Source: Clostridium sp. AM30-24
GTDB lineage: Bacteria; Bacillota; Clostridia; Lachnospirales; Lachnospiraceae
NCBI RefSeq assembly: GCF_003480435.1
Contig: NZ_QUJB01000001.1
Span: 186,001-250,000, forward strand
DNA length: 64,000 bases
Direction of reading: 5' to 3'
Position 1 is the first letter of the stretch; each line of letters opens with the position of its first letter. Of the stretch, positions 44,618-53,675 are shown piece after piece. The notes beneath the pieces are model-generated. The model was not told the origin of the DNA. It saw only the letters and a list, made by a program, of their open reading frames with translations, and made no database searches. The translations under genes were made by a program, and so were the position numbers.

Positions 44618-45238
44618 ATGGGCCACAAAGAATGTATGTATCACGACAACGATGCGCTCTTATACGCAGTCGCAAAGTTAGGAGAACATGATGTCATCCT
44701 GTCTGCAAGAGAAACAGAAATGTATGACGAATACTTAGGATACGCAAAAAACGGGGATAAGGAACTTTCCATCGACGTGGATTCTGCGGAAAACGAGCCG
44801 TACTCTATCGTATACGGCGGTCTGATGTTCGCGGATGGAACGTTTGATGATATCAAGGATACTGTTGAGAGCTTAAAGGGAAATGCACTGCTTGATCTTG
44901 ACAGAGATAAGGACGAGCTCGCGGCATCCTGTTATGACAATATCGCATTCTTCCCGGAACACAAGAGGGCTGACAATTGCATCCCATTTGCAGCTCTGAT
45001 GCACACGACGCACCCATTCGACAATGAGGACGTTTCTGTAACAATGTTTCCTTGCTACGGGAACCTCTATGTCTGGGAGTGCATGGTGAATCGGAAGTTC
45101 CTGCTTGCCTGCAGAAAGAAAGTCGCGGTGGGAGAGAACGTCACGCCTAAGAATTGGAAAGATCAGATCAACAAGAATGAGCTTATCGTAGCATACAATA
45201 TTTCAGGCATTTATACAGGCCAGGTAGAGGACAATTAA
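44618..45238 (+). CDS. Unrecognised cytoplasmic protein of the conjugative-element remnant
   Basis: 206 residues, acidic, without membrane segments or signal. The N-terminal part (EMYDEYLGYAKNGDKELSID) and a Cys-containing middle (ASCYDNIAFFPEHKR) give no family I can name. AATAAGGAG precedes the ATG at 44618 with correct spacing, and the frame is intact, so it may still be expressed. Flanked by the broken YdjM-like and VirD4-like genes, which suggests it came with an integrative conjugative element. Confidence 0.6.
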   Translation: MGHKECMYHDNDALLYAVAKLGEHDVILSARETEMYDEYLGYAKNGDKELSIDVDSAENEPYSIVYGGLMFADGTFDDIKDTVESLKGNALLDLDRDKDELAASCYDNIAFFPEHKRADNCIPFAALMHTTHPFDNEDVSVTMFPCYGNLYVWECMVNRKFLLACRKKVAVGENVTPKNWKDQINKNELIVAYNISGIYTGQVEDN

Positions 45239-45382
45239 CCCAGACCCAGTCATGATGTTAAGCCAGAAAGCTCCAGGGGCAAAGCCCAGAGATAGGCTGA
45301 TATCCATTGCCCGCCGGCAAAAAGCAGGCAGGATTACAACAACATGCACACAAACATACATACCGAAAAAGGAGAAACGGTT

Positions 45383-46725
45383 ATGTTTATCAAAAATTCA
45401 TTGCCACATAATCACAGAAAAAATACACGCGCCCGTTCGGTTCGAATCGTACAGACGATGCCAGTAATTTCCTCGTGTCTGAACATCTCTGTGTCGGGCA
45501 TGGAGCATTAAGGAATGACAACGCTTTCGTGATCGGAGGACCGGGGACCGGATTCGGAACAGCGATCGTGAGACCAAACCTTTTGCAGGCATACGGATCC
45601 TATATCGTGAGAGATTCCGATGTGACACTGGCGCTGACCGGAACGTTTTTAAAAAACAAGGGATACCGTGTCCGTATTTTTGACCCGGAGCATCCGGCGG
45701 ATTCCCATCATTATAATCCGTTCCACTACATCAAAACAACCGCAGATGCAACATCCGTAACGAGGTTCTTAACCGGTCACAGGCAAAAAGACCACGCAGA
45801 CCCATTTTTCGAGCTTATGAAGCGACGGATCTTAGAATCCATCATCCTGTATCTTGTCTACCATAAGCCGGAAACAGACCGGAATTTCCGCACAGTTTCT
45901 CGCCTGTTGGACAGCCTTACAGAAGAAAACGGGGAACTGGCAGGGGCGATAACCGCACTGAAAGAAACGGATCCGGACGACCCATGTGTGGGCTGGTACG
46001 TTGATTTCACCAGATTTGACCAGCATATCCGGATGGAAGTGATCGAGGATGCAAGAGCCGACCTGATGCCATTCTGTTCCGAACACATGCAGGCCCTGAC
46101 CGCAGATGATGATCTGGACTTGGAGCTCATGGGAGATACCAGATGCGCACTGTTCCTGCCGGGCGACCGGTCCACAGAAACGCACCCAATCCTGTCCCTT
46201 CTGATCATGCAGGCATGCGATACCCTGTTCCGCCACTCCGAGGCGCAGCATCGAATCCCCTTAGCTATCCCGGTGCAGATGTTCCTTGCCGATTTTGGGA
46301 AGATGGCACCACTTCCCAACTGGTACCGGAGACTGACCGTTATGAAAAAATATGGTATTTCCTGCGTCATGTGCGTAGATTCCATGGAGGAAATGAGGCG
46401 TGCTTACCCGCTCGACTGGGAGTCTACCATAGGAAGCTGCGCCATGGAGATCTACCTGGGTTTCCACGACGTTACAACCAGCCAATATATTTCACAGAAA
46501 CTGGGAAGCAAACACGGTCTGCTTCGCAAAAAGCCAGCGATGACAGCAGATGAGGTACGGGCGATGCAGAACGGATGGGTCCTCTGCGTGATCCAGGATC
46601 ATTGGTTTTCTTATGACAAACGCTACGACCCGGAACATCACCCGAATGCAATATATTCCGGCAGCTTCCGTGATGATGGCAGGCAAAAATACCTGCATAA
46701 CTTCCATACGAAAAATATCCAATGA
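45383..46725 (+). pseudogene. VirD4/TraG-like coupling protein, frameshifted and with degenerate Walker motifs
   Basis: The best start (ATG 45383, AAAGGAG seven bases upstream) gives only MFIKNSLPHNHRKN before it leaves the VirD4 frame. A shift at the six-A run 45418-45423 joins it to GSNRTDDASNFLVSEHLCVGHG and the rest of the gene. Order of blocks (RNDNAFVIGG, RPNLLQAYGSYIVRD, HYNPFHYIK, LVYH) matches VirD4 coupling ATPases of Firmicutes elements. Walker A reads GGPGTGFGT instead of GGSGSGKT, and the Walker B region is FLADFGKM instead of LLDEFANI. Without the shift, a GTG at 45475 would encode 416 residues. Conjugative ATPase activity is unlikely. Confidence 0.7.
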
Positions 46726-46756
46726 AGCAAAATAAGAATAACCAGTTTTTTTGCCC

Positions 46757-46936
46757 TTATGCTCGGATTTCCTGTCCGTTCTTGAAGGTGAACCGCACAT
46801 CGTCCATGCTGTGAACAGTCACAAAATCCACCAGTCCACACCAGAGAGCGGTATCGAAGTTGTCCACCAATTCAGCCTTTGCCAGGGCTTCGAGGAAAGC
46901 CTCTACCCGCCGTATCCTGCCAAATGATAATTCCAT
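46757..46936 (-). pseudogene. C-terminal remnant of a large serine recombinase
   Basis: A 59-codon reverse-strand frame, RRVEAFLEALAKAELVDNFD then LWCGLVDFVTVHS and DVRFTFKNGQEIRA before the stop. This resembles the last residues of TnpX-like large serine recombinases (LVDxVTVxxxxxxxFxFKNGxEI). A stop codon directly precedes it, so the rest of the gene is gone. It marks the likely edge of the inserted conjugative element. Confidence 0.6.
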
Positions 46937-47333
46937 CTACACAAGTATTTTCAATAACATACATAGTATGAGGAACTCTGGGATTTAGGTTCCATTCTTG
47001 CTTTGTCGCAGAGACAACATTACAATAGGAGTATTAAACCGGGAATCCGAACTGATGAGCCGGATGGTGGAGCGGATTGACGGTGCACAGAACAACTTGC
47101 CCAGTTATTGCGCCGCGGGTCACTTTGAGGTGGCACCCTGTGTGATTCTGGATGAGCACATCCGGATTCCCGAAATGCTGATTATGAGCACTGTGGCGAT
47201 GGATAGGATTACGGAAATTGACGAGGACTATGCGGAAATCATTCGACAGTGTGCCGAAGTGGACCAAGGCGTTAACAGTGATAGTGGGAGTGCCCTTACT
47301 GAATCAGGCCATAAGGCGATTTTTGCGTTTTTC

Positions 47334-47362
47334 TTTACAGAAACGGATTTTCCCGGTATAAT
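47334..47362 (+). promoter_or_regulatory. Promoter of the FadR-type regulator gene
   Basis: TTTACA (47334-47339) and TATAAT (47357-47362) are 17 bases apart, 33 bases before the start codon. The remaining bases 46937-47333 contain no gene I can support. Confidence 0.75.
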
Positions 47363-47395
47363 ACAGGCAGAGTATCTTAAGAAGGGAACACCTGC

Positions 47396-48169
47396 ATGAA
47401 TAACACTGACTATGATCAGACCCGGCCTTTGGCAGAACAGGTTGCCGAGCGGCTGAAGGAATACATCCTGAAAAGGAAACTGAAAAGCGGCGATAAGCTG
47501 CCTACGGAAGCAAAGCTGTCCGTTGAAATGAACGTTGCACGCAGCACGGTTCGGGAGGCAATCAAACGGCTGGAATCCCAGAATATCCTGACAGTTCGGC
47601 ACGGCGTGGGATCCTTTGTCGCTGACAACACCGGCCTGACGGAGGATCCTCTTGGGCTTGCCTTTTTCGAGGACAAATGGAAGCTGACGGAGGATCTTCT
47701 GGAAATCCGCACCATTATCGAGCCTGTCATAGCAGAGCTGGCGGCACGGAACGCAACTGCGGAGGATATTGCGGAACTGGACCGGCTTTACACAATCATG
47801 GAAAAACACATCCTAAACGGTGAGGACTATCTGAAGGAAGATATCCAGTTTCACAAGGCAATCTCCAAGGCCAGCGGTAATCTGGTGGTTCCGAACCTGA
47901 CACCGATTATTACCACGGCGGTTCAGCTTTTTACAGAGGAAACCCACCGGAAGCTGCTGCAGGAGACTTTGGAGACCCACAGGGCTGTCCTGGAAGCAAT
48001 CCGAAACCGTGACAGCGTTTCCGCAAAGGATGCCATGGTTTTGCACCTGAGCTACAACCGAAACTACTTTCGGCAAATGATGCGGGAACGGGCCGGTCTT
48101 CCGGTTCTGGCTCCCACGGTGCCATCCTGGGTGCTGGAACTGGATGAACTGAAAAAACCGGAAGAATAA
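47396..48169 (+). CDS. GntR/FadR-family transcriptional regulator
   Basis: 257 residues. An N-terminal winged helix (LKSGDKLPTEAKLSVEMNVARSTV near residues 26-46) precedes a C-terminal FCD effector-binding domain with helix motifs (LLEIRTIIEPVIAELAARNAT, IQFHKAISKASGN) that hold metal-binding histidines. It is convergent with a galactonate operon. The FadR-type palindrome TTGTCGGACAA occurs twice in the operon's promoter region, so it is very likely the galactonate-responsive regulator (DgoR-like). AAGAAGGGA precedes the ATG. Confidence 0.9.
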   Translation: MNNTDYDQTRPLAEQVAERLKEYILKRKLKSGDKLPTEAKLSVEMNVARSTVREAIKRLESQNILTVRHGVGSFVADNTGLTEDPLGLAFFEDKWKLTEDLLEIRTIIEPVIAELAARNATAEDIAELDRLYTIMEKHILNGEDYLKEDIQFHKAISKASGNLVVPNLTPIITTAVQLFTEETHRKLLQETLETHRAVLEAIRNRDSVSAKDAMVLHLSYNRNYFRQMMRERAGLPVLAPTVPSWVLELDELKKPEE

Positions 48170-48173
48170 CTCT

Positions 48174-48212
48174 GCCGCCGGGGACTGACAGAAGCTGTCA
48201 GTCCCCGGCGGC
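48174..48212. terminator. Bidirectional terminator between fadR-type gene and galactonate operon
   Basis: A perfect 18-bp inverted repeat (GCCGCCGGGGACTGACAG with its complement) around a 3-base loop, between two convergent genes. The T-tract is short (TTATCATTATTT forward). Confidence 0.8.
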
Positions 48213-48235
48213 TTATCATTATTTGTATTAGGGAA

Positions 48236-49384
48236 TTACCACTCTGCGACGCTGCCATCTTTGTGGCGCCAGACCGGGTTCTTCCACTCGTGGGGAGTCT
48301 TGTTCTCCTCAAGAACCAGTGCCTTATTGACTTCCACACCAAGGCCGGGCTTGACGGGCAGGGCGACGCGGCCGTCCACGAAGGCAAAGTCTTCCTGATT
48401 GGTCACATAGTCCAGCACACTCTTGCCAACGTTGTAATGGATACCGATGCTCTGCTCCTGGATGACGGCGTTATAGCTGGTGGCGTCCACATTCAGGCAG
48501 CTGGACAGGGCGATGGGGCCGAGGGGGCAATGGGGCGCCAGAGCCACATCGTAAGCCTCGGCCATGGAGGCAATCTTCTTCACCTCGGTCAAGCCGCCTG
48601 CATGGCTCAGATCCGGCTGGATAATATCCACGCCGCCAGCCTGAAGCAGACGCTTGAAGTCATACTTGGTAAACAGACGCTCGCCGGTAGCGATGGGAAT
48701 GTTGCATGCGGCGGCGATCTCCTTAAAGACCTCCATGTTCTCGCACAGAACGGGCTCCTCGATAAACATGGGATCGAACTCCTCCAACTTCTTGGCGAGA
48801 ACCTTAGCCATAGGCTTGTGGACACGGCCGTGGAAATCGATGGCAATGCCAAAGTATTTGCCGCAGCTTTCCCGAATCGCGGCTACACGCTCTAGCACAG
48901 CGTCGAGCTTATCATAAGTATCGAGCATCTGCAGTTCTTCCGTAGCGTTCATTTTAACTGCGGTAAAGCCGGCGTTTTTCCTTTCGAGAGCCGCGGCACC
49001 CACGTCGCTGGGACGGTCACCGCCGACCCAACTGTACACTCTCATATTATCCCGGCAGGCGCCGCCCATCAGCTGATACACGGGGGTACCAAAGAATTTG
49101 CCCTTGATGTCCCACAGTGCCTGGTCGATGCCGGAAATGGCGCTCATCAGAACGCCGCCGCCCCGGTAGAAGCCGGCACGGTACAGAACGGCGGAGAAAT
49201 CCTCGATGCGCATGGGATCCTTGCCGATAAGATAGGGCTTCATCTCCTGGACGCAGGCCAGGACGGTTGCGCAGTGGCCTTCCAGAACAGGCTCGCCCCA
49301 GCCGGTGATTCCTTCGTCGGTGACGATCTCAACAAAGCCCCAGCGCGGACGGACGGTATAAGTGTTGACCTCGATGATCTTCAT
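48236..49384 (-). CDS. dgoD: D-galactonate dehydratase
   Basis: An enolase-superfamily (MR subgroup) enzyme making 2-keto-3-deoxy-galactonate. 382 residues. Visible are the N-terminal capping domain, the metal and base region DFHGRVHKPM with Asp near residue 183, Glu in MFIEEPV, Glu in TGERLFTKYD, and the catalytic His in APHCPLGP. SYNAVIQEQSIGIHYN is typical of galactonate dehydratase. AGGAGG precedes the ATG. Third gene of a reverse-strand operon with the kinase and aldolase. Confidence 0.92.
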   Translation of the reverse strand: MKIIEVNTYTVRPRWGFVEIVTDEGITGWGEPVLEGHCATVLACVQEMKPYLIGKDPMRIEDFSAVLYRAGFYRGGGVLMSAISGIDQALWDIKGKFFGTPVYQLMGGACRDNMRVYSWVGGDRPSDVGAAALERKNAGFTAVKMNATEELQMLDTYDKLDAVLERVAAIRESCGKYFGIAIDFHGRVHKPMAKVLAKKLEEFDPMFIEEPVLCENMEVFKEIAAACNIPIATGERLFTKYDFKRLLQAGGVDIIQPDLSHAGGLTEVKKIASMAEAYDVALAPHCPLGPIALSSCLNVDATSYNAVIQEQSIGIHYNVGKSVLDYVTNQEDFAFVDGRVALPVKPGLGVEVNKALVLEENKTPHEWKNPVWRHKDGSVAEW

Positions 49385-49413
49385 ATTTGCTTCCTCCTGT
49401 ATTTTTGCGTGAA

Positions 49414-50040
49414 TTATGCATAAATGCGCGCGACCATATCACTGACATAGGCAACGCAGGCTTCCCAGTCATTCGCAGCCACCGCTTCTTTGGGCATCAG
49501 GCTGCTGGCAAGGCCGACACTGATGCACCCGGCATCGAAAAAGTCCCGGATATTCGCGGGAGAGACACCGCCAATGGCCATGTAGTTGGTGTTATCAAAA
49601 GGTCCCTTCAGATCCTTGACATAGTGCCGGGGCATACTGCCGGCAGGGAAAAGCTTCATGGTGCTGAAGCCGAATTCCAGACAGGTGGCTACGTCCACAG
49701 GGGTCAGGACACCGGGCAGCAGCATAATGTCGTTGCTGGCGCAGTATTCCAGGACGCTCAGGGGCGTGCCGGGGGTCAGAAGAAACTGGGCACCGGCATC
49801 CAGTGCTGCCCGACACCGATCCACTGTAATGGCGGTACCGGCGCCGACGGTGCACCGGTCCCCGAAATGGTTACGCAGCATGGTGATCTGTTCCAGCGCA
49901 TGGGGGCTGTTCAGCGCCACCTCAAAGAAAGGGGCGCCGCCTCGAACGGCAGCTTCGGCGTAATCGATGGTCTTCTCCAGCGGAACGTTTCGAAGAATGG
50001 CAAGAAGCGGGTGTTTGGAAACAAGAGAATAGGCATCCAT
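49414..50040 (-). CDS. dgoA: 2-dehydro-3-deoxy-6-phosphogalactonate aldolase
   Basis: A class I aldolase of the KDPG/KDPGal family, splitting the phosphorylated sugar acid to pyruvate and glyceraldehyde-3-phosphate. 208 residues, with GAPFFEVALNSP (Glu of the active site), GAGTAITVDRC and the Schiff-base lysine in STMKLFPAG. AAAGGAG precedes the ATG. Sits between kinase and dehydratase genes, completing the DeLey-Doudoroff galactonate route. Confidence 0.9.
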   Translation of the reverse strand: MDAYSLVSKHPLLAILRNVPLEKTIDYAEAAVRGGAPFFEVALNSPHALEQITMLRNHFGDRCTVGAGTAITVDRCRAALDAGAQFLLTPGTPLSVLEYCASNDIMLLPGVLTPVDVATCLEFGFSTMKLFPAGSMPRHYVKDLKGPFDNTNYMAIGGVSPANIRDFFDAGCISVGLASSLMPKEAVAANDWEACVAYVSDMVARIYA

Positions 50041-50062
50041 AATACATATCTCCTTTATTCTA

Positions 50063-51010
50063 TTATCTATATGTTACGCTGCCGCCAGTCAAGGCAGCCT
50101 CCATTTGTACGGCATCGGGATACCCCTCAACATCCCCGGGGGTTTGGGTGGCAAGTGCACCGCAAACAGCGCCCATGCGTCCGGCGGTCACAACATCTTT
50201 GCCCTGCAGGATTCCCGCCAAGAACCCGGCGTTGAAACCGTCCCCTGCGCCAATGGGCTCCACAGGCTTGCAGGGGAAGGGCGGCAGCTTTTCCCGCAGG
50301 TCAGCATCCGCAACCAAGGCGCCGTTGCCGCCGTCCTTGATCGCGGCATATTTCGCCTTGCCCTGCGTGAACAGGGTGTCAAAGATGGCATCGGGCTCCC
50401 GGATCCCAAACAGCGCCTCCGCTTCGTCCAGACCCAGAAGCACGATTTCACAGTCCAGGGTTATAGAGCGGATCAACGGTGCATAATCAACGTCCTTCCA
50501 GAGCTTTCTGCGAATATTGGGATCGAAGCTCACCATTGCGCCGTTTTGTCTGGCAAGTTGAATGGCTGCCAGCGCCGTTTCCTTGCAGCTCTGGCTCAGC
50601 ACCGGCGTGATACCGGACAGATGCAGAACACGGATCCCGGAAAAAAACTGAGGATCCAGATCCTCTGGGGTCATATGGCTGGCGGCGCTGTTTTCCCGGT
50701 AATAGAATACTTTGGTTTCCCCCACGCCGGTTTCCTTGAACATTATCCCCGTCCTGTGCTGGGAATCGAAGATTACATGGGAGCAATCCACGCCCTCGGC
50801 ACGAAGCTGGTTGCGGATGAAGACACCGAATTCGTCCTGACCCAAACGGCTGAGCCACGCGGCTTCGATGCCCAGCTTGGTAAGGCCCACGGCAACGTTG
50901 CTCTCTGCCCCGGCGGTGCGGATCCCATAGCCGTTGACATAGCGAAGGGGACCCTGTGCATTGGGGGTAAAGGCTGCCATTGTCTCTCCGATGGTGAGTA
51001 GCTGCGGCAT
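50063..51010 (-). CDS. kdgK: 2-keto-3-deoxy-sugar-acid kinase (PfkB family)
   Basis: 315 residues, PfkB/ribokinase fold. The start motif GETMAAFTPN and sugar site GAESNVAVGLTKLG are near residues 7-45. The C-terminal ATP/anion-hole signature is EPIGAGDGFNAGFLAG with its catalytic Asp. AAAGGAGG is correctly spaced before the ATG at 51010; longer starts are unsupported. First gene of the galactonate operon; its leader holds a FadR-type operator. Confidence 0.9.
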   Translation of the reverse strand: MPQLLTIGETMAAFTPNAQGPLRYVNGYGIRTAGAESNVAVGLTKLGIEAAWLSRLGQDEFGVFIRNQLRAEGVDCSHVIFDSQHRTGIMFKETGVGETKVFYYRENSAASHMTPEDLDPQFFSGIRVLHLSGITPVLSQSCKETALAAIQLARQNGAMVSFDPNIRRKLWKDVDYAPLIRSITLDCEIVLLGLDEAEALFGIREPDAIFDTLFTQGKAKYAAIKDGGNGALVADADLREKLPPFPCKPVEPIGAGDGFNAGFLAGILQGKDVVTAGRMGAVCGALATQTPGDVEGYPDAVQMEAALTGGSVTYR

Positions 51011-51106
51011 TGATGTTCCTCCTTTGAATCCAGATGAGTGCTTCCGGCCTGTATGACGGCGCGCAGCGATCTGAAACAGCGCCGAAAATAGGCGGAAGCT
51101 GAAATG

Positions 51107-51117
51107 TTGTCGGACAA
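51107..51117. promoter_or_regulatory. FadR-type operator 1 in the kdgK leader
   Basis: Palindrome TTGTCGGACAA, about 85 bases downstream of the predicted kdgK transcription start, where bound repressor could act as a roadblock. Confidence 0.65.
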
Positions 51118-51207
51118 TTTTGCAAAAGAGAAGCCACAAAATCCAACAAAACGTGAAAAAAGCTGAAACACACGGAATTCTGCTGCTTCTCGGAAGATTT
51201 CAGAGTG

Positions 51208-51236
51208 ATTATAAACGATAGAGTAAACGAATGCAA
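51208..51236 (-). promoter_or_regulatory. Promoter of the kdgK-dgoA-dgoD operon
   Basis: On the reverse strand TTGCAT (51231-51236) and the consensus TATAAT (51208-51213) are 17 bases apart. Confidence 0.75.
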
Positions 51237-51339
51237 TATATCTGCAAAATATTTGTTGAAATGCACAAAAATTTGGAACTAAATTGTGACATTGTACCAA
51301 AATTTTGCTATTGGAGATAAATTTGCTCAAATTAATTAG

Positions 51340-51393
51340 TTGACAGATTCGTTAATATTTGGTAAATTTTTAGATGAGCATGTTGTCGGACAA
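51340..51393 (+). promoter_or_regulatory. Divergent promoter with FadR-type operator 2
   Basis: TTGACA (51340-51345) and TAAATT (51363-51368) are 17 bases apart. The palindrome gTTGTCGGACAAc (51383-51393) lies at about +10, where binding would block initiation. It drives the truncated symporter gene, presumably once the galactonate importer. Confidence 0.7.
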
Positions 51394-51473
51394 CTTTTAG
51401 TCCACACAGCATGAAAATGTAAGAGTTTGGAGCAAAGAAGCAAACCAACCAACATTATGAAGGAGGAACACAA

Positions 51474-51891
51474 ATGTTAGATCCCAAGTATATCCCGCTG
51501 TTTATTGGTGGATTCATTGCCTGGATCGTGATTATGATCCTGGTCGGCTACTTCACCAGCCGCGGCAAGAACAAGGGCAGCGACTTCCTGACCGGCGGTT
51601 CGAATCTCGGCTTTTTCCTGATTTTCTGCACGGTCGGCGCTACCATGATCGGTACCGGCAAAGGCATTGGGAAAAGAAAATGTGATTGAAGTTAAGATTG
51701 CGATCCCGGGAGGCGAGGATTTCAGCGAATTTACGAAGAGGGTACCCTGTGTATATTATTACCATGGCGGTAATTTCGGAGATGAGCGTGATTTCCCGCA
51801 GCATAGTTCCCGGTTTGATCTGAATGAAAAGACATTATGGTCCGGAGTAGCAGTTATGACCCAATTTGCTTTTGACTGGCAGGATGCATGA
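51474..51891 (+). pseudogene. Deletion fusion: start of a sodium:solute symporter joined to the end of an M20 amidohydrolase
   Basis: 51474-about 51660 encodes the start of an SSS-family symporter (first membrane helix, then GSDFLTGGSNLGFFLIFCTV, the second helix), with AAGGAGG ahead of the ATG. The frame then breaks. From about 51667 another frame encodes the last 70 residues of an M20D-type amidohydrolase/peptidase (GGEDFSEFTKRVP, SSRFDLNEKTLWSG). The abrupt join points to a deletion that removed most of both genes. Confidence 0.75.
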
Positions 51892-51910
51892 GTCATCAAA
51901 ACTGTAAAAA

Positions 51911-51938
51911 CCCCGTTAAGACAGCCTGGTCTGACGGG
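51911..51938 (+). terminator. Terminator-like stem before the dipeptidase gene
   Basis: CCCGT with ACGGG enclosing AGAC/GTCT, followed by ATTTAT. Moderate strength. Confidence 0.5.
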
Positions 51939-51975
51939 ATTTATGATATACTGAGAGAAAGAGAGGAAAGTAGAC

Positions 51976-53373
51976 ATGACGGAACAGGAATTGCTGAAAA
52001 AGGCGGACAGTTTTATCGAAGAAAACATCGAAGGCATTATAAAGGATATTAAGGCGATTGTGGATATTCCCAGCGTAAAAGGTCCGGCAGAGGAAGGTGC
52101 ACCTTTTGGTAAAGAGGTCAGAAGAGCCCTGGACGAGGCCCTGAAGATTGGAAAGCGTATGGGTTTTGAGACAGTCAATTGTGAGGATTATCTGGGATAT
52201 GCCCAGTTGAACGGAAAGAGTGAAAAATATATCGGTACCATTGCTCATCTGGATGTGGTTCCGGCAGGTAACGGCTGGAATACCGATCCTTATGATATGG
52301 TGGTAAAAGACGGGTACCTGATGGGAAGAGGTGTGATTGATAACAAGGGGCCTCTGATCCTTACCTTCTATCTGGGGAAATTTTTTCAGGAGCTGGGAGA
52401 GAAATTGCCCTATACGCTGCGAATGATCGCAGGCTGTAATGAAGAATGCGGTATGGAAGACGTAGAGTATTACATTCATCATTATGAAGAACCGGTATTC
52501 CTCTTCACACCGGATTCAGAGTTTCCGCTCTGCAACGGAGAAAAAGGGCGTCTTTGCGCCAACTTTACAAGCAAGCACTTTGAACAGGGGGCAATTCTGG
52601 AATTTCAAGGAGGTGTGGCCCAGAATGCCGTTCCTGATGAGGCTTTTGCGGTTGTACGCGGAGATATTGAGAAATTTCCTCCTGCAGACCGCATTCGGAT
52701 TTCACAGGATGAGAGCGGAGTAAAGCTTACAGCAGAAGGAATCGGAGGACACGCTTCCCATGCGGAGGGAACCATCAACGCCATTGGTCTGATTGCAGAT
52801 TACCTGATCCGTTATGATCTGGTCAGTGAAGATGAAAAAAGATATCTGAGCATGGTTTCTCTTCTGTGCGGGGATCATCTGGGACGCGGTCTTGGAATCC
52901 AGTGTGATGACGGGATTTTTCCGCCCCTGAGTATTATTGGCGGTATGATGCGTATGGAAAACGGTGTGATGAAGCAGAATTTTGATTCCCGTTATCCAAC
53001 AAATACCAGTGGAGAGGAGCTTGTTGAAAAACTGGCGGAATTGGGGAAAGAATACGGAGTGGAAATCACGGATGTGGAAAACAGTGTACCGTTCTATATC
53101 GGTACGGACAAACCGGAGATCCAGGCTTGTCTGAGTGCTTATAATGATATACGTGGGATGAACGGAACACCATTTACTATGGGGGGAGGTACTTATGCTC
53201 GTCATTTTAAGAATGCGATCAGTTTTGGAACGGAGATTCCGGCAGAGCCGCTTCCTGATTTTGTAGGGAAAATTCATACTTCCGATGAGGGAATCGGTGT
53301 GGAACGTTTAAAGATGTCTTTGAAAATCTATATCCTTGCTCTTTATCGTCTGATGAAAATTGAATTCCAGTAG
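51976..53373 (+). CDS. pepV: M20-family (PepV/Sapep-type) dipeptidase
   Basis: A zinc dipeptidase of 465 residues in the cytoplasm, for nutrient peptides. Metal and catalytic motifs: HLDVVPAG, GRGVIDNKGP (bridging Asp), NEECGMED (catalytic and metal Glu), TPDSEFP, and a late His in GGGTYARHFKN. A lid domain occupies about residues 190-310. GAGAGGAAAG precedes the ATG. The frame is intact although both neighbours are broken. Confidence 0.92.
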   Translation: MTEQELLKKADSFIEENIEGIIKDIKAIVDIPSVKGPAEEGAPFGKEVRRALDEALKIGKRMGFETVNCEDYLGYAQLNGKSEKYIGTIAHLDVVPAGNGWNTDPYDMVVKDGYLMGRGVIDNKGPLILTFYLGKFFQELGEKLPYTLRMIAGCNEECGMEDVEYYIHHYEEPVFLFTPDSEFPLCNGEKGRLCANFTSKHFEQGAILEFQGGVAQNAVPDEAFAVVRGDIEKFPPADRIRISQDESGVKLTAEGIGGHASHAEGTINAIGLIADYLIRYDLVSEDEKRYLSMVSLLCGDHLGRGLGIQCDDGIFPPLSIIGGMMRMENGVMKQNFDSRYPTNTSGEELVEKLAELGKEYGVEITDVENSVPFYIGTDKPEIQACLSAYNDIRGMNGTPFTMGGGTYARHFKNAISFGTEIPAEPLPDFVGKIHTSDEGIGVERLKMSLKIYILALYRLMKIEFQ

Positions 53374-53381
53374 GTGCACTT

Positions 53382-53572
53382 ATGAAACTGAAACGGCTGG
53401 AAAGAGTACTTGGAAAGATGGATACTATGGGGTTGGAGCAGATGGTGGTTACGGATGCGATCTCTATATTGTATCTGACCGACATATGGGTGGATTCCGA
53501 AAAGCGGTGCTGCTTGTAAATCGTCAGAAAGTGAATCAGCTGCTTCAGGAAACAGAAAGGATCCTTCCTTAG
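53382..53572 (+). pseudogene. Remnant of an Xaa-Pro aminopeptidase (M24) start, frameshifted
   Basis: It begins MKLKRLERVLGKMDTMGLEQ, then MVVTDAISILYLTD, the creatinase-like N-terminal domain of Xaa-Pro peptidases. It leaves the frame after about 45 codons, and a second frame continues KAVLLVNRQKVNQLLQETERIL to a stop. The catalytic domain is missing. It starts eight bases after pepV and would have been its operon partner. Confidence 0.65.
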
Positions 53573-53614
53573 AGATCATACTGTCTGGTATAATCAGGCT
53601 TAGTCTGCCTAAGG

Positions 53615-53663
53615 AAAAAATCCGGAAAGAATCAGCAAATCAGGAGATTCTTTCCGGATTTTT
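53615..53663. terminator. Bidirectional terminator
   Basis: AAAAAATCCGGAAAGAATC and GATTCTTTCCGGATTTTT form a long perfect stem with a 12-base loop, with A- and T-runs on both flanks. It ends the pepV unit and, in reverse, the 4Fe-4S protein unit. Confidence 0.9.
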
Positions 53664-53675
53664 GCACATATAGCG

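Noticed and set aside
45252..45467. 71-codon forward frame between the unknown gene and the VirD4-like gene
   Set aside because: Basic, low-complexity composition, no ribosome site, and it overlaps the better start (ATG 45383) of the VirD4-like gene in another frame.
46998..47399. 133-codon forward frame (TTG start) before the FadR-type gene, containing MSRMVERIDGAQNNLPS
   Set aside because: No ribosome site, no family recognised, and its last part contains the TTTACA-17-TATAAT promoter and the ribosome site of the next gene. A fragment of an old gene cannot be excluded.
51291..51310. ATTGTACCAAAATTTTGCTA as a further copy of the island end box
   Set aside because: It shares only the TTGTACCA core, is in an AT-rich promoter region and has no phased neighbours; chance similarity is likely.
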